A DNA stretch of 48,729 nt from DATKMS01 sp041497995 (lineage in GTDB: Bacteria > Desulfobacterota > Binatia > HRBIN30). The position numbers were made by a program, and so were the translations under genes. The notes under the pieces are model-generated. The model had not been told where the DNA came from. It ran no database searches and was given only the letters and a program-made list of their open reading frames with translations. The DNA is taken from assembly GCA_041497995.1 (NCBI GenBank), contig JBGQHM010000004.1, forward strand, positions 1-48,729, written 5' to 3'. Below, piece by piece: positions 15,162 through 25,000 of this stretch. The number at the start of each line of letters is the position of its first letter. Positions within the stretch are counted from its first letter, which is position 1.

Positions 15162-15575
15162 ATGGGACGATACAGTACGAGTGCGAATGCTCTGGACCGG
15201 GTTGTCGAGGCGCCGCGTGTGGAGGCGGCGGCGCTGGCTACGGCACTGGCACCAGAGCGCAACCGTGTGCTCTATTGGCTGCTCGTCCTCAACATCCTAC
15301 TCCAGATCTTCGACGGTATTGCCACCTATAGCGGGTTGCACCTCGGGATTCGCGAGGGCAACCCGCTCCTCCGCAGTGTCTTCCACGCGTGGGGTGTCGT
15401 CCCTACGTTGCTCGTTCTCAAAGCGAACGCCAGCGTCCTGCTGCTGTTCATCTATGGGGCCGCTAGCGAGCAGCACGGGGAGCTGGCGCTCACCGTGCTG
15501 GCTTGCGTGTACTTGGTGTGCTCGTTCGTCCCGTGGCTTGGAATGTTTCTCGCGGTGCTCGTGCGCCTCGGCTGA
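15162..15575 (+). CDS. DUF5658-like small membrane protein
   Basis: 137 residues from the ATG at 15162, preceded by GGAG; the frame is open up to 15021 but that part is Cys-rich and unlike membrane protein. Three to four hydrophobic segments: VLYWLLVLNILLQIFDGIAT, VVPTLLVLKANASVLLLFIYG, LALTVLACVYLVCSFVPWLG. The combination LNILLQIFDGIATYSGLHLG followed by REGNPLL is the usual signature of DUF5658 proteins, whose role is unknown. A strong hairpin follows at 15602. Confidence 0.75.
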   Translation: MGRYSTSANALDRVVEAPRVEAAALATALAPERNRVLYWLLVLNILLQIFDGIATYSGLHLGIREGNPLLRSVFHAWGVVPTLLVLKANASVLLLFIYGAASEQHGELALTVLACVYLVCSFVPWLGMFLAVLVRLG

Positions 15576-15601
15576 GGAAGCCCTCCCGACTGCCGACGCA
15601 C

Positions 15602-15638
15602 GCGCAGAGCGGACGTACTCCCTCCGTTCGCTCTGCGC
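15602..15638 (+). terminator. GC-rich stem-loop after the DUF5658 gene
   Basis: GCGCAGAGCG (15602-15611) pairs exactly with CGCTCTGCGC (15629-15638) and the stem extends four more pairs including a G-T wobble, leaving a 9-base loop. There is no T-tract, so it is only a possible terminator or RNA-processing structure. Confidence 0.55.
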
Positions 15639-15721
15639 ACCTCGGCGTGCGGTATGACATCGCATGCTGTTACTCGGGTGCGTGTTGGGTTAGGCTCGCG
15701 GCGAGTGAGCGAGAGGCCGCC

Positions 15722-16474
15722 GTGACAGCACCGGGATCTCCACAGCGCAACGCGCTGGTCTTCGATATTGAGACGATAGCCGACCTGACGCCGGCGACGC
15801 GCGACGCCGTTGCGGTCCTCGCCACGGGTCGCGACATGAGCGCCGAAGACTACGGCGGCCTCTGCCCGCCGTTGGCACGCGTCGTCTGTATCGCGTGGCT
15901 CGATACCGCCAGCCAGACGTTAGGCGCCCTCTTCGATGTGACACTGCATGGTGGTGTGGCGCCGCGCACCCTGCAGGTTGACGACGCCTCCAACGAGTCG
16001 CAAACGACGCTCCAGTGCGAGCTACAGTCATGCGACGGTGAAGCCCAGCTGTTGCGGGCGTTCGGCCAGCGCGTGGTGCAGCACGTGGGGCGGCCAGGCG
16101 CCCAGCTGGTCACATACAACGGGCGCGGGTTTGACCTCCCAGTGTTGGTGCATCGGTCGATCAAGCATGGCGTGTCCGAAGGGCGTGACCTGGTCGCGAA
16201 GGCGCTGCGTGAGAACCGTTACAATCCCGTGCTGCATGTCGACCTGATGGACGTCGTTACGTTCAACGGTGCCGCGCCGCGGTGGCCGATGGCTGCGTAT
16301 GCGATTGGGTTCGGCTTCAAGTCGCCGAAGCACGACATGGACGGCTCGCAAGTGTGGCCGGCGGTGCAAGCCGGCCGTATCCTCGACGTCGTGCGCTACT
16401 GTGCCGGCGACGTCGTTGCTACGGCGCACGTCTACCGCGCCGTCTGCGACATCTCGGTTGCCCCCAAACTGTAG
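15722..16474 (+). CDS. 3'-5' exonuclease related to the PolB exonuclease domain
   Basis: 250 residues from the GTG at 15722 (GAGAGG upstream); the longer frame to 15503 overlaps the preceding hairpin. The DnaQ-like/RNase H-fold motifs are visible: Exo I FDIETI near the N-terminus, Exo II as TYNGRGFDLPVL, and Exo III as YCAGDVVATAHVY near the C-terminus, with the intermediate VDLMDVVTFNG. This matches the predicted PolB-type exonuclease family (DNA_pol_B_exo2). It probably degrades or trims single-stranded DNA. It is convergent with recD, 40 bases apart, which places two DNA-processing units side by side without implying joint transcription. Confidence 0.85.
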   Translation: MTAPGSPQRNALVFDIETIADLTPATRDAVAVLATGRDMSAEDYGGLCPPLARVVCIAWLDTASQTLGALFDVTLHGGVAPRTLQVDDASNESQTTLQCELQSCDGEAQLLRAFGQRVVQHVGRPGAQLVTYNGRGFDLPVLVHRSIKHGVSEGRDLVAKALRENRYNPVLHVDLMDVVTFNGAAPRWPMAAYAIGFGFKSPKHDMDGSQVWPAVQAGRILDVVRYCAGDVVATAHVYRAVCDISVAPKL

Positions 16475-16482
16475 CGCAGCAG

Positions 16483-16506
16483 TCAGGCGCCGTGCGTCGC
16501 GCCTGA
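16483..16506. terminator. Stem-loop between convergent exonuclease and recD genes
   Basis: TCAGGCGC and GCGCCTGA form a perfect 8-bp stem with an 8-base loop in the 40-base convergent gap. It could end transcription from both sides; no T-tract is present. Confidence 0.5.
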
Positions 16507-16514
16507 TTGGGCGT

Positions 16515-18377
16515 TCAAGGCCATAGCATGTCGCGCAGCCCCGAGGCGCGCTCGATGCGGTGCGTGATTGCGTGGGCGACCACCTCGCGTGAAGAATGGA
16601 TGGTGACCGAACGCCGCGCACGCGTCACCGCGGTGTACAGCAGCTCGCGCGAGACGACCGGTGACACCTGCTCGGGCAAGAGCACCGCGACCTCGTCAAA
16701 TTCCGATCCCTGGCTTTTGTGGACGCTCATCGCGAAGACCGTCTCGTGCGGCGGTAGCCGTGACGGCGAGAGCATGCGCTGCGTACCATCCGGCGCGATG
16801 AAAAACGCCACGAGCGCGTCGGCCTGCTCGGGATCGCGCACGATGAGACCGACGTCGCCGTTGAACAGGCCCAGTTGGTAGTCATTGCGCGTGACCATGA
16901 CCGGCTGCCCGACATACGGATGTCCGCCATCGCGGATGAGGCCCGCTGCCACCAGCGCCGCTTCGATCTGCCGGTTCACCCACTCGACTCCCGCCCAACC
17001 GCGCCGGTGGGCGCACAGCACGCGCAATTGCTCGAATGCGCGCAGCTGCTCGGCCGGCTTGCCGGCGCGTAGGTACGGAGCGAAGCCGCGCAGCACGTCG
17101 TCGTGCAACGCCGCACCCAAGCGGCCGTCCGCCGCAGGCGCTACCAGGGCCACGTCGGAGTGGGTGCCGGAGGTGAGTATGGCCAATGCCGCGTCGCTGT
17201 CTCCAGCGTTGATGGCGCGCGCTAGTGAGCCGATGCCGCTGGTGGCGTCGTAGCGGTAGCTCCGCGTCAGCTGCACGATGCAGTCCCAGATCCCCGTCGC
17301 CTGCGATGCGTCTGCAGCGAGCGGCAGACGATCGCCCGTGAGCGCTGCAACCGATTCGACGAGCGGTCGGGAATAGCGCCGCGATGCGCCGCTGTTGCAG
17401 ATGTCACCGAGCACTGCGCCCGCCTCCACCGACGCGAGTTGATCCTCGTCGCCCAGCAGCAACACGCGTGCGTGTTGCGGGACAGCAGCGAGCAGGCGCG
17501 CCATAAGCGCCAAGTCGACCATCGACGCCTCGTCCACGAGCAGCACGTCCGTCACCAGCGGGTTGTCGGCGTCGTGGCGAAAGCGGGTGCTGCTGCCGCC
17601 GATCGGTCCAAGGCAACGATGGATCGTGGCTGCTTCGTCTGGGATTGCTTGCGCGATTGTCTCCGAGCACTGCAACGTCGGCTTGGTACGGCGAATCGAC
17701 TCAGCCAACCGCGCCGCCGCTTTACCGGTGGGCGCTACCAGCGTGATGTGCGGTGGCCGCTGGCCGGTGTGCAGCGCGTGCTCGATCAGCAGCGCGAGGA
17801 TCTTGACGACGGTGAAGGTCTTGCCGGTCCCGGGCCCGCCCGAGATCACCAGGAAACGTCGCTGCAGCGCCATCAGTGCCGCCATGCGCTGCCAGTCGAG
17901 CTGGCCGACGCGCCTTGGTTGAGGAGGGAACAGTCGGTCGAGCGTCGCGCCAACCCACGCGCGGTCAGGTGGCGCATCGGTCTCGACGGCGCGGACTTGG
18001 ATGGCAGCCGCCAGTTGCGCCTGGTGCTCCCAGTAGCGCCGCAGGTAGACGCGATCGACACCGTCGAGGACCAACGGCGTCACGTCCGTCGGTCCACCTA
18101 TGAGCGGACTCGATCGCAGCGCTGCACACCAGAGATCGAACTCTGGCCACGCCTCCGACGCCAACAGCGTGCCCGCGTCATCCACCGGTGCCGTGTTCGC
18201 AGCTCGGCGCAGGTCGAGGCATACGTGCCCGTTGCTCACCGAACGACTCACCAGCGCGGTCGCTAAAAGGACCTCGGGCCGTGACTCGCCGGCGATGCGT
18301 CCCATCGCGCGTGCGAAGTGTTCGTCCAATGGCGACAGTAGGCCGGCCGCGCGCAGGCTGTCGACCGTCGCCGTCAT
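16515..18377 (-). CDS. recD: Exodeoxyribonuclease V alpha subunit (RecD helicase)
   Basis: 620 residues from the ATG at 18377, which overlaps the recB stop by four bases (ATGA); the longer frame to 18701 overlaps recB and is rejected. The N-terminal domain is followed by the SF1B helicase core: Walker A SGGPGTGKTFT near residue 178, TLVAPTGKAAARLAES (motif Ia), LLVDEASMVDLALMARLL (motif II), LLGDEDQLASVEAGAVLGDI (motif III), and C-terminal VMVTRNDYQLGLFNGDVG and VHKSQGSEFDEV (motifs V/VI). Length is close to the E. coli subunit. RecD is the fast 5'-3' motor of RecBCD. It is the last gene of the coupled recC-recB-recD operon. Confidence 0.97.
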   Translation of the reverse strand: MTATVDSLRAAGLLSPLDEHFARAMGRIAGESRPEVLLATALVSRSVSNGHVCLDLRRAANTAPVDDAGTLLASEAWPEFDLWCAALRSSPLIGGPTDVTPLVLDGVDRVYLRRYWEHQAQLAAAIQVRAVETDAPPDRAWVGATLDRLFPPQPRRVGQLDWQRMAALMALQRRFLVISGGPGTGKTFTVVKILALLIEHALHTGQRPPHITLVAPTGKAAARLAESIRRTKPTLQCSETIAQAIPDEAATIHRCLGPIGGSSTRFRHDADNPLVTDVLLVDEASMVDLALMARLLAAVPQHARVLLLGDEDQLASVEAGAVLGDICNSGASRRYSRPLVESVAALTGDRLPLAADASQATGIWDCIVQLTRSYRYDATSGIGSLARAINAGDSDAALAILTSGTHSDVALVAPAADGRLGAALHDDVLRGFAPYLRAGKPAEQLRAFEQLRVLCAHRRGWAGVEWVNRQIEAALVAAGLIRDGGHPYVGQPVMVTRNDYQLGLFNGDVGLIVRDPEQADALVAFFIAPDGTQRMLSPSRLPPHETVFAMSVHKSQGSEFDEVAVLLPEQVSPVVSRELLYTAVTRARRSVTIHSSREVVAHAITHRIERASGLRDMLWP

Positions 18378-21300
18378 CGCGGACCCTCGCCAGCCAACGG
18401 GTCGGCAAGCACCGCCGACAGCGCCTCGATGAGCGCGCGCGGCGGCCGATCGCGAAATACGCCCCAGCCCGGCGGATACTCCGAAGACATGCCGCGCACG
18501 AACAGATAGAACACGCCACCGAAATGCTGGTCGTAGTCGTAGTCGGGCCGACGCATGGCCAGGTAGCGGTGGAGTGCGACAGCGTAGAGGTGATACTGCA
18601 GGAAATAGTGATGCTGCGCCATCACGTCCACGAGACGCCGCGAGCGATAGTCTTGCGGTTGCGGGCCGAGCAAGTTCGACTTGTAGTCGACGACGTGCCA
18701 ACGCCCGCCGTGCTCAAACGCCAAGTCGATGAAGCCGCGCAGATACCCGGCGAGTGGAGCAAATCCCAGACGCCGCACGCGCTCGGCGTAATCGGCGGGC
18801 AGCGGTGGTGCGCCATGCCGGCTGAATGCGTCGGCGAGCCGCGCGCTCGTGAGCATGGCGGTGGCCGCGTCGCCAGCGACGGGCAGGATGAACTCCAGCT
18901 CGTTCAGGCGCTGCTTGGGCGCGATATCCCGCAGGCGCAATTGCGCATCGAGGGGCGCGGCGACGACGTTGCTGACTGCGCGGCACAGGACGTTGACCCA
19001 TTCGGTGTCGAAGCCATTGCGGCGCAGCGTCTCGGTCATTGACGTCCGCAGCACCGCGTCGTCGACCTGCTGAAAGTCGAGGTACTGGAGCACCTCGTGG
19101 ATCAGCAGTCCCGATCGCACGCCGGGAGGGAAAGCGTGCAGCACGACCGGCGCCTGCGCTTCCTGCCACGCCGCTGCCAGCGCGTCTTCCTCAGTCGCTT
19201 CGTCGTGGTCTAGTCCTTCTTCCGCAGCCCGACTGACACCGCCGCGCGCCGCGAGGCCGGAGAAGCTCGATGTGCGCCACCCCGGATGCAACGACCGGCT
19301 GGACTCCCGACACTGCAGATCGGCTTCCGGTTGTCCGGGCGGCGTGTACGGCGCGACGGGGGCGTGGGTGAGGTCAGTAACTGCGACCGCGCCGTTCGAC
19401 GCCGCGACCAACCGGTCGAGGTCGGCGCGCATGCCGTCCGCGTCCAGCCCTTCGATTCGGTCGGCGGTGGCCTGCGTGAGGTCGGCGCCAGGCGCCGGAG
19501 CGTGCGGTTGGTGTAACAAGTAGCCGAGCGCCGACGTCTTCACCTCGTTGAACGGCCCCCACACGACGCTGCAGCGATGCTTCGCCCGTGTCAGCGCCAC
19601 ATAGAGGAGTCGCAGATTCTCGGCCAAGGCCTCCTGCGTTGCCCGCTCGACATGCGCCGCGTGTGCCGCGGAGCCCATGTCGAGCGTGAGCCGGTCGTCA
19701 TTGTGAGGGTCGTGAAAGCGGACGAGCCTAGCGTCCTCGTCGTGCAACAGCGTCCCGTCCCACAAGTAAGGGCAGAACACGATTGGGTACTCGAGGCCCT
19801 TGCTTTTGTGGATCGTGACCAGTTGCACGGCGTGATCGTCGCTTTCGAGCCGGATCTGCGCCGCCTCGGCGCCGAGGTCGGCGCGTGCCGTCGTGTCGCG
19901 GCACATCAGGCTGAGCCACTCGACCAACGCCAGCGGGCCGCGCTGCGCCTCGCTGAGCGCTGTTTGCAGCAGCTCACCGAGGTGCAGCAGATTGGTCATG
20001 CGGCGCTCACCGTCGGTGAGTCCTAAGAGTCGCTGTTGCACGCCATGCTCGTCCAGCAGGCGGCGGAACGCCGGCACGAAGCCGTGGTGTTCCCAGACGT
20101 CATGCCAGGTCTGAAAGCGACGCAACCAAGTGTCCCATTCGGGTTCGTTGGTTTGCAGATCGAAGAGGGCGTTGCCGCTAATTCCCATCAGCGTGGTTGC
20201 GAGCGCCGCGCGCACGAGGCCGGCGTCGCGCGGATCAGCGAGCGCGTACAACACCCGTTCCAGCTCCGCTGCCTCGGGCGTATCGAACACGCTGGCGTCA
20301 CTGTGCAGGACGCTCGGCACCTGCAGCGCGCGCAGGGCCTCTTGCATCCCGCTAGCCTGTGCGTTTGTCCGACAGAGCACCGCGACGTCGCCTGGCTGAA
20401 TGCCGCGCGGACCCTGTGGTGTGGAGATGGTAGCGCCGCCACTCGCCAGGCGGACGATCTCAGCGGCGACCGCGTGTGTGACCTCCACGGTTCCCGTTCC
20501 CTTGGCGATCGTCCGTTTGCCGTCGCGTGGTCGCGCCAGCAGGATCTGCAGCGGCGCTTGCCCGAGCGCCGCACCGCCAAGCCCTTCCGGCGCCTCCGGC
20601 GCGGCCTGTACGGGGAAGAACTTGATGCCGTCGAAGACAAACGGGGCGCGCGCGTGTGTGAACAGTGCGTTCACGGCGTCGACCAGACGCGAGACTGAGC
20701 GCCGATTCGTGACGAGCGTGTAAGCGTTGCCGCCAGCGTCGCGCCGCGCGTCCAGGTACGTGAAGACATCGGCACCACGGAACGCATAGATCGCCTGTTT
20801 CGGGTCGCCGATCAGCACAAGCAGGTCGTCACTGCCGCGGTACACGCGCCGGAAGACGTCGTACTGGATGGGGTCGGTATCCTGGAACTCGTCGATCAGC
20901 GCGGCGCGAAAACGGTTGCGGATGCGCGCCGCGAGCGTGGCGCCGCCCGGCCCCGCCAGCGCCGCGTCGAGGCGTTGCAGCAGATCGTCGAACGACTGCG
21001 TGTTCGCCCGTTGATTGCGCCGCGGCACTTCGCGCCGTGCGTACTGCACGAGGTCGAGCTGCAAGCGCAGCCGGCGATTGACGAATGCGGCCTGGACCTC
21101 GGCGTCGACCTCGCTGAGCACGTCGCACGCATCGAAAAATGGATGTGTCGGCGGCGCGCAGGTCTTTTTCGTCGCATGAGCCAGAGCTGTCGTGGTGAAC
21201 TTGTCGAACTTCGGGAACGTCGTCACGTTTCCCGCGGCAAGCGCGATATCCATCTGAGCTGCCCAGGTGTCCCGAACGCCGTCGGGCGGATACATGTTGC

Positions 21301-22033
21301 CTTTCAGCGTACCGCAAGTGGCCAGAAGCTGCACGATATCGTCCCGTCGGTTGCGCCACAGTGCGGCGACGCGTGCGTGGGCGGCCTGCCGCGCCTCCAG
21401 AGGAGCGTCGAGGGCGTCCACGCTCGCCGGCAACACCGGCATGTTGGGTTGGGCGGCGGCCAGCTGCGCAAGACGCGTCATGGATGCGAGTGTGATCCTC
21501 GCCCCTCGGAGATAGCGGACAAACGCCTCGGGGGCGTCGTAGATCTCGCGTGCCCAGAAGTCGCGGACGACCTCGTCGCGCAGCGGCGCCTGGTCGGTAA
21601 CTAGCTGCGCATCGAACGGCACGCCGCTCTCGAAGGCGTGTTCCTGCAGCATGCGCTGGCAGAAGCCGTGGATGGTGAAGATCGCCGCTTCGTCGAAGGC
21701 GCACAGTGCGGCGGTGAGTACTCGGCTGTCTGCTTCCAGCGTGCCGTGTGACCGGCGCTGGTGCAGCAGCGCGTCCAACGCCGCATCGCCAAGCGCGTCA
21801 TCGCGCTCCAGCGCGGTGAGCGCTTCGTGCACGCGGCGCCGGATCCGGCCGCGCAGCTCTGCCGTCGCCGCATTCGTGTAGGTGACCACCAGGATCTCGC
21901 TCGGCTGCAACGCGCGTTCGAGTAGCAGGCGAACGTACAGGGTTGTGATTGTGTAGGTCTTCCCGGTGCCCGCACTCGCTTCGATGAGCGTCGTGCCGTC
22001 GAGCCCAACGGTGATCGGATCGAGCGGCGTCAC
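18374..22033 (-). CDS. recB: Exodeoxyribonuclease V beta subunit (RecB helicase-nuclease)
   Basis: 1219 residues from a GTG at 22033 that overlaps the recC stop (GTGA). UvrD-like SF1A helicase motifs: ASAGTGKTYTI at 19-29, LVVTYTNAATAELRGRI, ALIDEFQDTDPIQYDVF, LVLIGDPKQAIYAFRGAD, VTIHKSKGLEYPIVFCP and LLYVALTRAKHR. The C-terminal PD-(D/E)XK nuclease domain is complete, with GFIDLAFEHGGRWHVVDYKSN near residue 1095-1116 holding the D and DYK residues, then the YHLYAVALHRYL helix. It should supply the 3'-5' motor and nuclease of RecBCD for double-strand break repair and degradation of unprotected linear DNA. Confidence 0.97.
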   Translation of the reverse strand: MTPLDPITVGLDGTTLIEASAGTGKTYTITTLYVRLLLERALQPSEILVVTYTNAATAELRGRIRRRVHEALTALERDDALGDAALDALLHQRRSHGTLEADSRVLTAALCAFDEAAIFTIHGFCQRMLQEHAFESGVPFDAQLVTDQAPLRDEVVRDFWAREIYDAPEAFVRYLRGARITLASMTRLAQLAAAQPNMPVLPASVDALDAPLEARQAAHARVAALWRNRRDDIVQLLATCGTLKGNMYPPDGVRDTWAAQMDIALAAGNVTTFPKFDKFTTTALAHATKKTCAPPTHPFFDACDVLSEVDAEVQAAFVNRRLRLQLDLVQYARREVPRRNQRANTQSFDDLLQRLDAALAGPGGATLAARIRNRFRAALIDEFQDTDPIQYDVFRRVYRGSDDLLVLIGDPKQAIYAFRGADVFTYLDARRDAGGNAYTLVTNRRSVSRLVDAVNALFTHARAPFVFDGIKFFPVQAAPEAPEGLGGAALGQAPLQILLARPRDGKRTIAKGTGTVEVTHAVAAEIVRLASGGATISTPQGPRGIQPGDVAVLCRTNAQASGMQEALRALQVPSVLHSDASVFDTPEAAELERVLYALADPRDAGLVRAALATTLMGISGNALFDLQTNEPEWDTWLRRFQTWHDVWEHHGFVPAFRRLLDEHGVQQRLLGLTDGERRMTNLLHLGELLQTALSEAQRGPLALVEWLSLMCRDTTARADLGAEAAQIRLESDDHAVQLVTIHKSKGLEYPIVFCPYLWDGTLLHDEDARLVRFHDPHNDDRLTLDMGSAAHAAHVERATQEALAENLRLLYVALTRAKHRCSVVWGPFNEVKTSALGYLLHQPHAPAPGADLTQATADRIEGLDADGMRADLDRLVAASNGAVAVTDLTHAPVAPYTPPGQPEADLQCRESSRSLHPGWRTSSFSGLAARGGVSRAAEEGLDHDEATEEDALAAAWQEAQAPVVLHAFPPGVRSGLLIHEVLQYLDFQQVDDAVLRTSMTETLRRNGFDTEWVNVLCRAVSNVVAAPLDAQLRLRDIAPKQRLNELEFILPVAGDAATAMLTSARLADAFSRHGAPPLPADYAERVRRLGFAPLAGYLRGFIDLAFEHGGRWHVVDYKSNLLGPQPQDYRSRRLVDVMAQHHYFLQYHLYAVALHRYLAMRRPDYDYDQHFGGVFYLFVRGMSSEYPPGWGVFRDRPPRALIEALSAVLADPLAGEGPR

Positions 22034-25000
22034 CCGACGACCTCGCGATGCGCCAGCAACGGGTCGAACACCGTCCAGGCGACGGCGGCAAACGACGGTA
22101 GAAGACCGCCGTCCTCCGCGAAGCAGCGGAAGGCCGGATCGAGTGGGTCGCGGTTGCCGAAGAGTTGCTGGACATAGACGTCCTCTCGATCGGCCGGCAC
22201 GGGACTGTACTTCTTGGGTTCGAACGCGGCGCGCGCCGCCGCGAGCGCGCGCCGGCCGCCATCGTCCGTGCGGCCGGACCGCAGCTCCTCGACGTACGTA
22301 CGTGACGTGCGCGGGAAAAGCGGCAGTGGGAGGGTCTGCCCAACCCAGTACAGGTCCAGCAGCTCCTGCAGGATCGATGCGGGATCACTCACCGCGCGGA
22401 AGCGCACGACCACAACGGGATCGTCTTTGGTGGGTCGACCGACGACGAAACTGTCGGCGGTGCACGTCACAGGTGCGATCAGGTTGAGGACGAGATGCCG
22501 GACCCAGAGGCCCAGCTCATGCCGGCCACCGAGTTGCGAGAACTGATAGCGAACCTGGCCGGTGCGCCAGACGTCGCGCAGCACCCCGGCGATGCGGCGG
22601 GCGCCCAGCGGGACGTCAACCTCCACTGGCGCGCAGCGTCCGCTGGCCATCAACGCCTTTGCCCTTCCGGCGATCAGCTCGACCTGTGGGCGGAGGTCTG
22701 CATACACGCACTCGCCGGGGATGCCGAGCGGCAGCGCACCACTGGCGCGAACCGCAGCAAAGGCAGTGGCGAGGTCGTCGCCCTGTACCGAACGTTCCAG
22801 CAGGCGATGTCCTATCTTCCACCGCTCGAGGTTGTCGAGCTCCATCGGTTCCCGGTCTTCGACGATCGGTGCATCACTGCCGAGGTAGAGCTGGAGACGG
22901 CGCTGGAGAAAGGCCCGCGACGGGTGCTCGAAAAAGCGCACCATATCGTCGAGCGCGATCGTTGGTGCCGGTTCGCTGGGCGGCGGCAGCGGCGTTGCGA
23001 GAAACGGTGATACGGTGCGGCGCGGCTGCACGAGCGTGCGCGCGCCGTCGCAGTAGCTGGCGGCGTAGCTGAACAGGCGCGGGTCCTTGGCGAAGTAGCG
23101 CGGGCTGAACGGCTGCAGCGGATGATGCACGACGAGGCGCTCGCGTAACGGTATCTGCGCCGGTTCGCGCTGGAACGACGCCTCAAGCGCATCCAGCAAC
23201 TCGCTGACGACGACCGACTGCGGGATCTGCGTGTTGTCGCGGATGCTCTGCCCGACGTACGTGATGATCAGCCGCTGCCGTGCCGACAGGAGTGCTTCGA
23301 GGAACAGGTACCGGTCGTCTTCGCGTGGTGAGCGATCGCCAGGCTGCGGCCGTTGCGCGATCAGATCGAAGCCGAAGGGCCGCTGTGCGCGTGGGAAACC
23401 GTCGTCGTTCATGCCGAGGAGGCAGACGACGCGGAACGGGATCGTGCGCATTGGCACCAAAGCACAGAACGTGACGCCACCGGCGAGAAACCCGTGCGAC
23501 GAGGTGCTGCGCTGCAACGCGACGTCGAGCTGCGACCGCAGCGCGTCGAGATCCACGGCATCGCTGAAGCCTGCCTCCTCTGCACGGGCTGCCAGCTCAG
23601 CGAGCGCATTACGGATCCGCTGATGCTGGTCGGCCGTCTGGTGCGTACTGGCGACCATTTGCTGAAGGGCGCTGCCCAGCGCATCGCGCCACGCAGTCAG
23701 CGGCCGCGGGCGCTCTACGTCGGCACGCAGAGCGAACAGCGTCTCGCAGATATCCACGAGACGGCCGAGCAATTCGGCGGCAGTGCCTTCGACGTCGTCG
23801 TACGGAAGGACGTTGTGGAAGAGGGTCCGTTCCTCGCCGGCCATGGCATACCCGAGCAACAGCCGGTCGAGTCCGAAGCGCCACGTGTTCTCGTGCATGC
23901 TCGGTTGGTCGGCCGCCGCACGGTCGGCGCTATCGACACCCCAGCGGATCCCGGACTGCGTGATCCACGTGCGCAGCACGTCGAGGTCCTCGCCGGTGAT
24001 GCCGAAGCGCGTGCGGATCGCCTCGATCCCGAGGAGGTCCAACACGTCCGTCGCCGTCATACGCCCGCGCAGAACGGTGAGCAGGGTGGCGAAGGCATCC
24101 ACCACTTGCTCCGTAGCCCGTACGCCGCGGTCCGCGATGCGGTATGGGATGCGCGCACCGGTGGCGCTGTCGAAGACCGCTTCGATGAGCGGCGCGTACG
24201 TGTCGATTGCGGGAGACATCACCACGACGTCGCGCGGCTCGAGCGTGCGCTCCGCGTCGAAGGCGGCGAGGAGTTGGTCGTGCAGCACTTCCACCTCGCG
24301 CATCGGGCTGTGGCACGCATGCACGCTGATGGAATCATCGTCGCGTTGGTAGGGCAGCGCCGAATGGTCGTCGCGCCCGCGCTGAACCAATCTGAGAATG
24401 TCGGACTGCACCGTCGCCAGCATGCTGCTGGTGCCTGGATCGTGGTACAGGTCGGCCTCGGTCTCCTCGTAGTCACCAGTCGCTTCCAGCACCTGCTGGA
24501 AGTCACGCCCGAGCCGGCCGAGCGATGCCAAGAGGGGGTGACCCTCGGTGAAATGCAACGTGGCGGCGCTCGTCGCGCGACGAGCCTGTGCGCGAATGGC
24601 CTCGCGTTGCGACCGAACATCCGCCCAGTACTCACGCGAGGGGCTGAGCATGAACAGATGCACATCGACGTTCGCCGACAACGCGGCCAGCAGTTGGAGA
24701 TGCAGCGGGGGGAGAGTTGATATGCCGAAGAGACTGAGGCGTCTTGGGAAGTTACGCGGCGGTGTAGTAGGCGCAGCGCTGAGGAATGCCGCCGCGCGCG
24801 CAGCGATGTGCGTCGCACTGTGGCGGTCGACGAGTGCGCGCCACAGCACCGCCTGCCACTCCGTGCCGGCGCCTTGCTCCCACTCGATGATCATCTGCGG
24901 CCGGTAGACGACGTATTGATCGAAGGTGTCGGCGATGCGTTGCGCGAGCGCGATGCGCTTGGTGCCGCGTTCGTCGTCGGCGAGGTAGGTGCGGATCGGA

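Noticed and set aside
18378..18701. N-terminal extension of RecD by 108 residues
   Set aside because: It lies wholly within recB in another frame; the ATG at 18377 overlapping the recB stop matches normal RecD length.
23353..24720. Plus-strand open frame of 455 codons inside recC
   Set aside because: Antisense to conserved RecC blocks; no recognisable fold, shadow composition.
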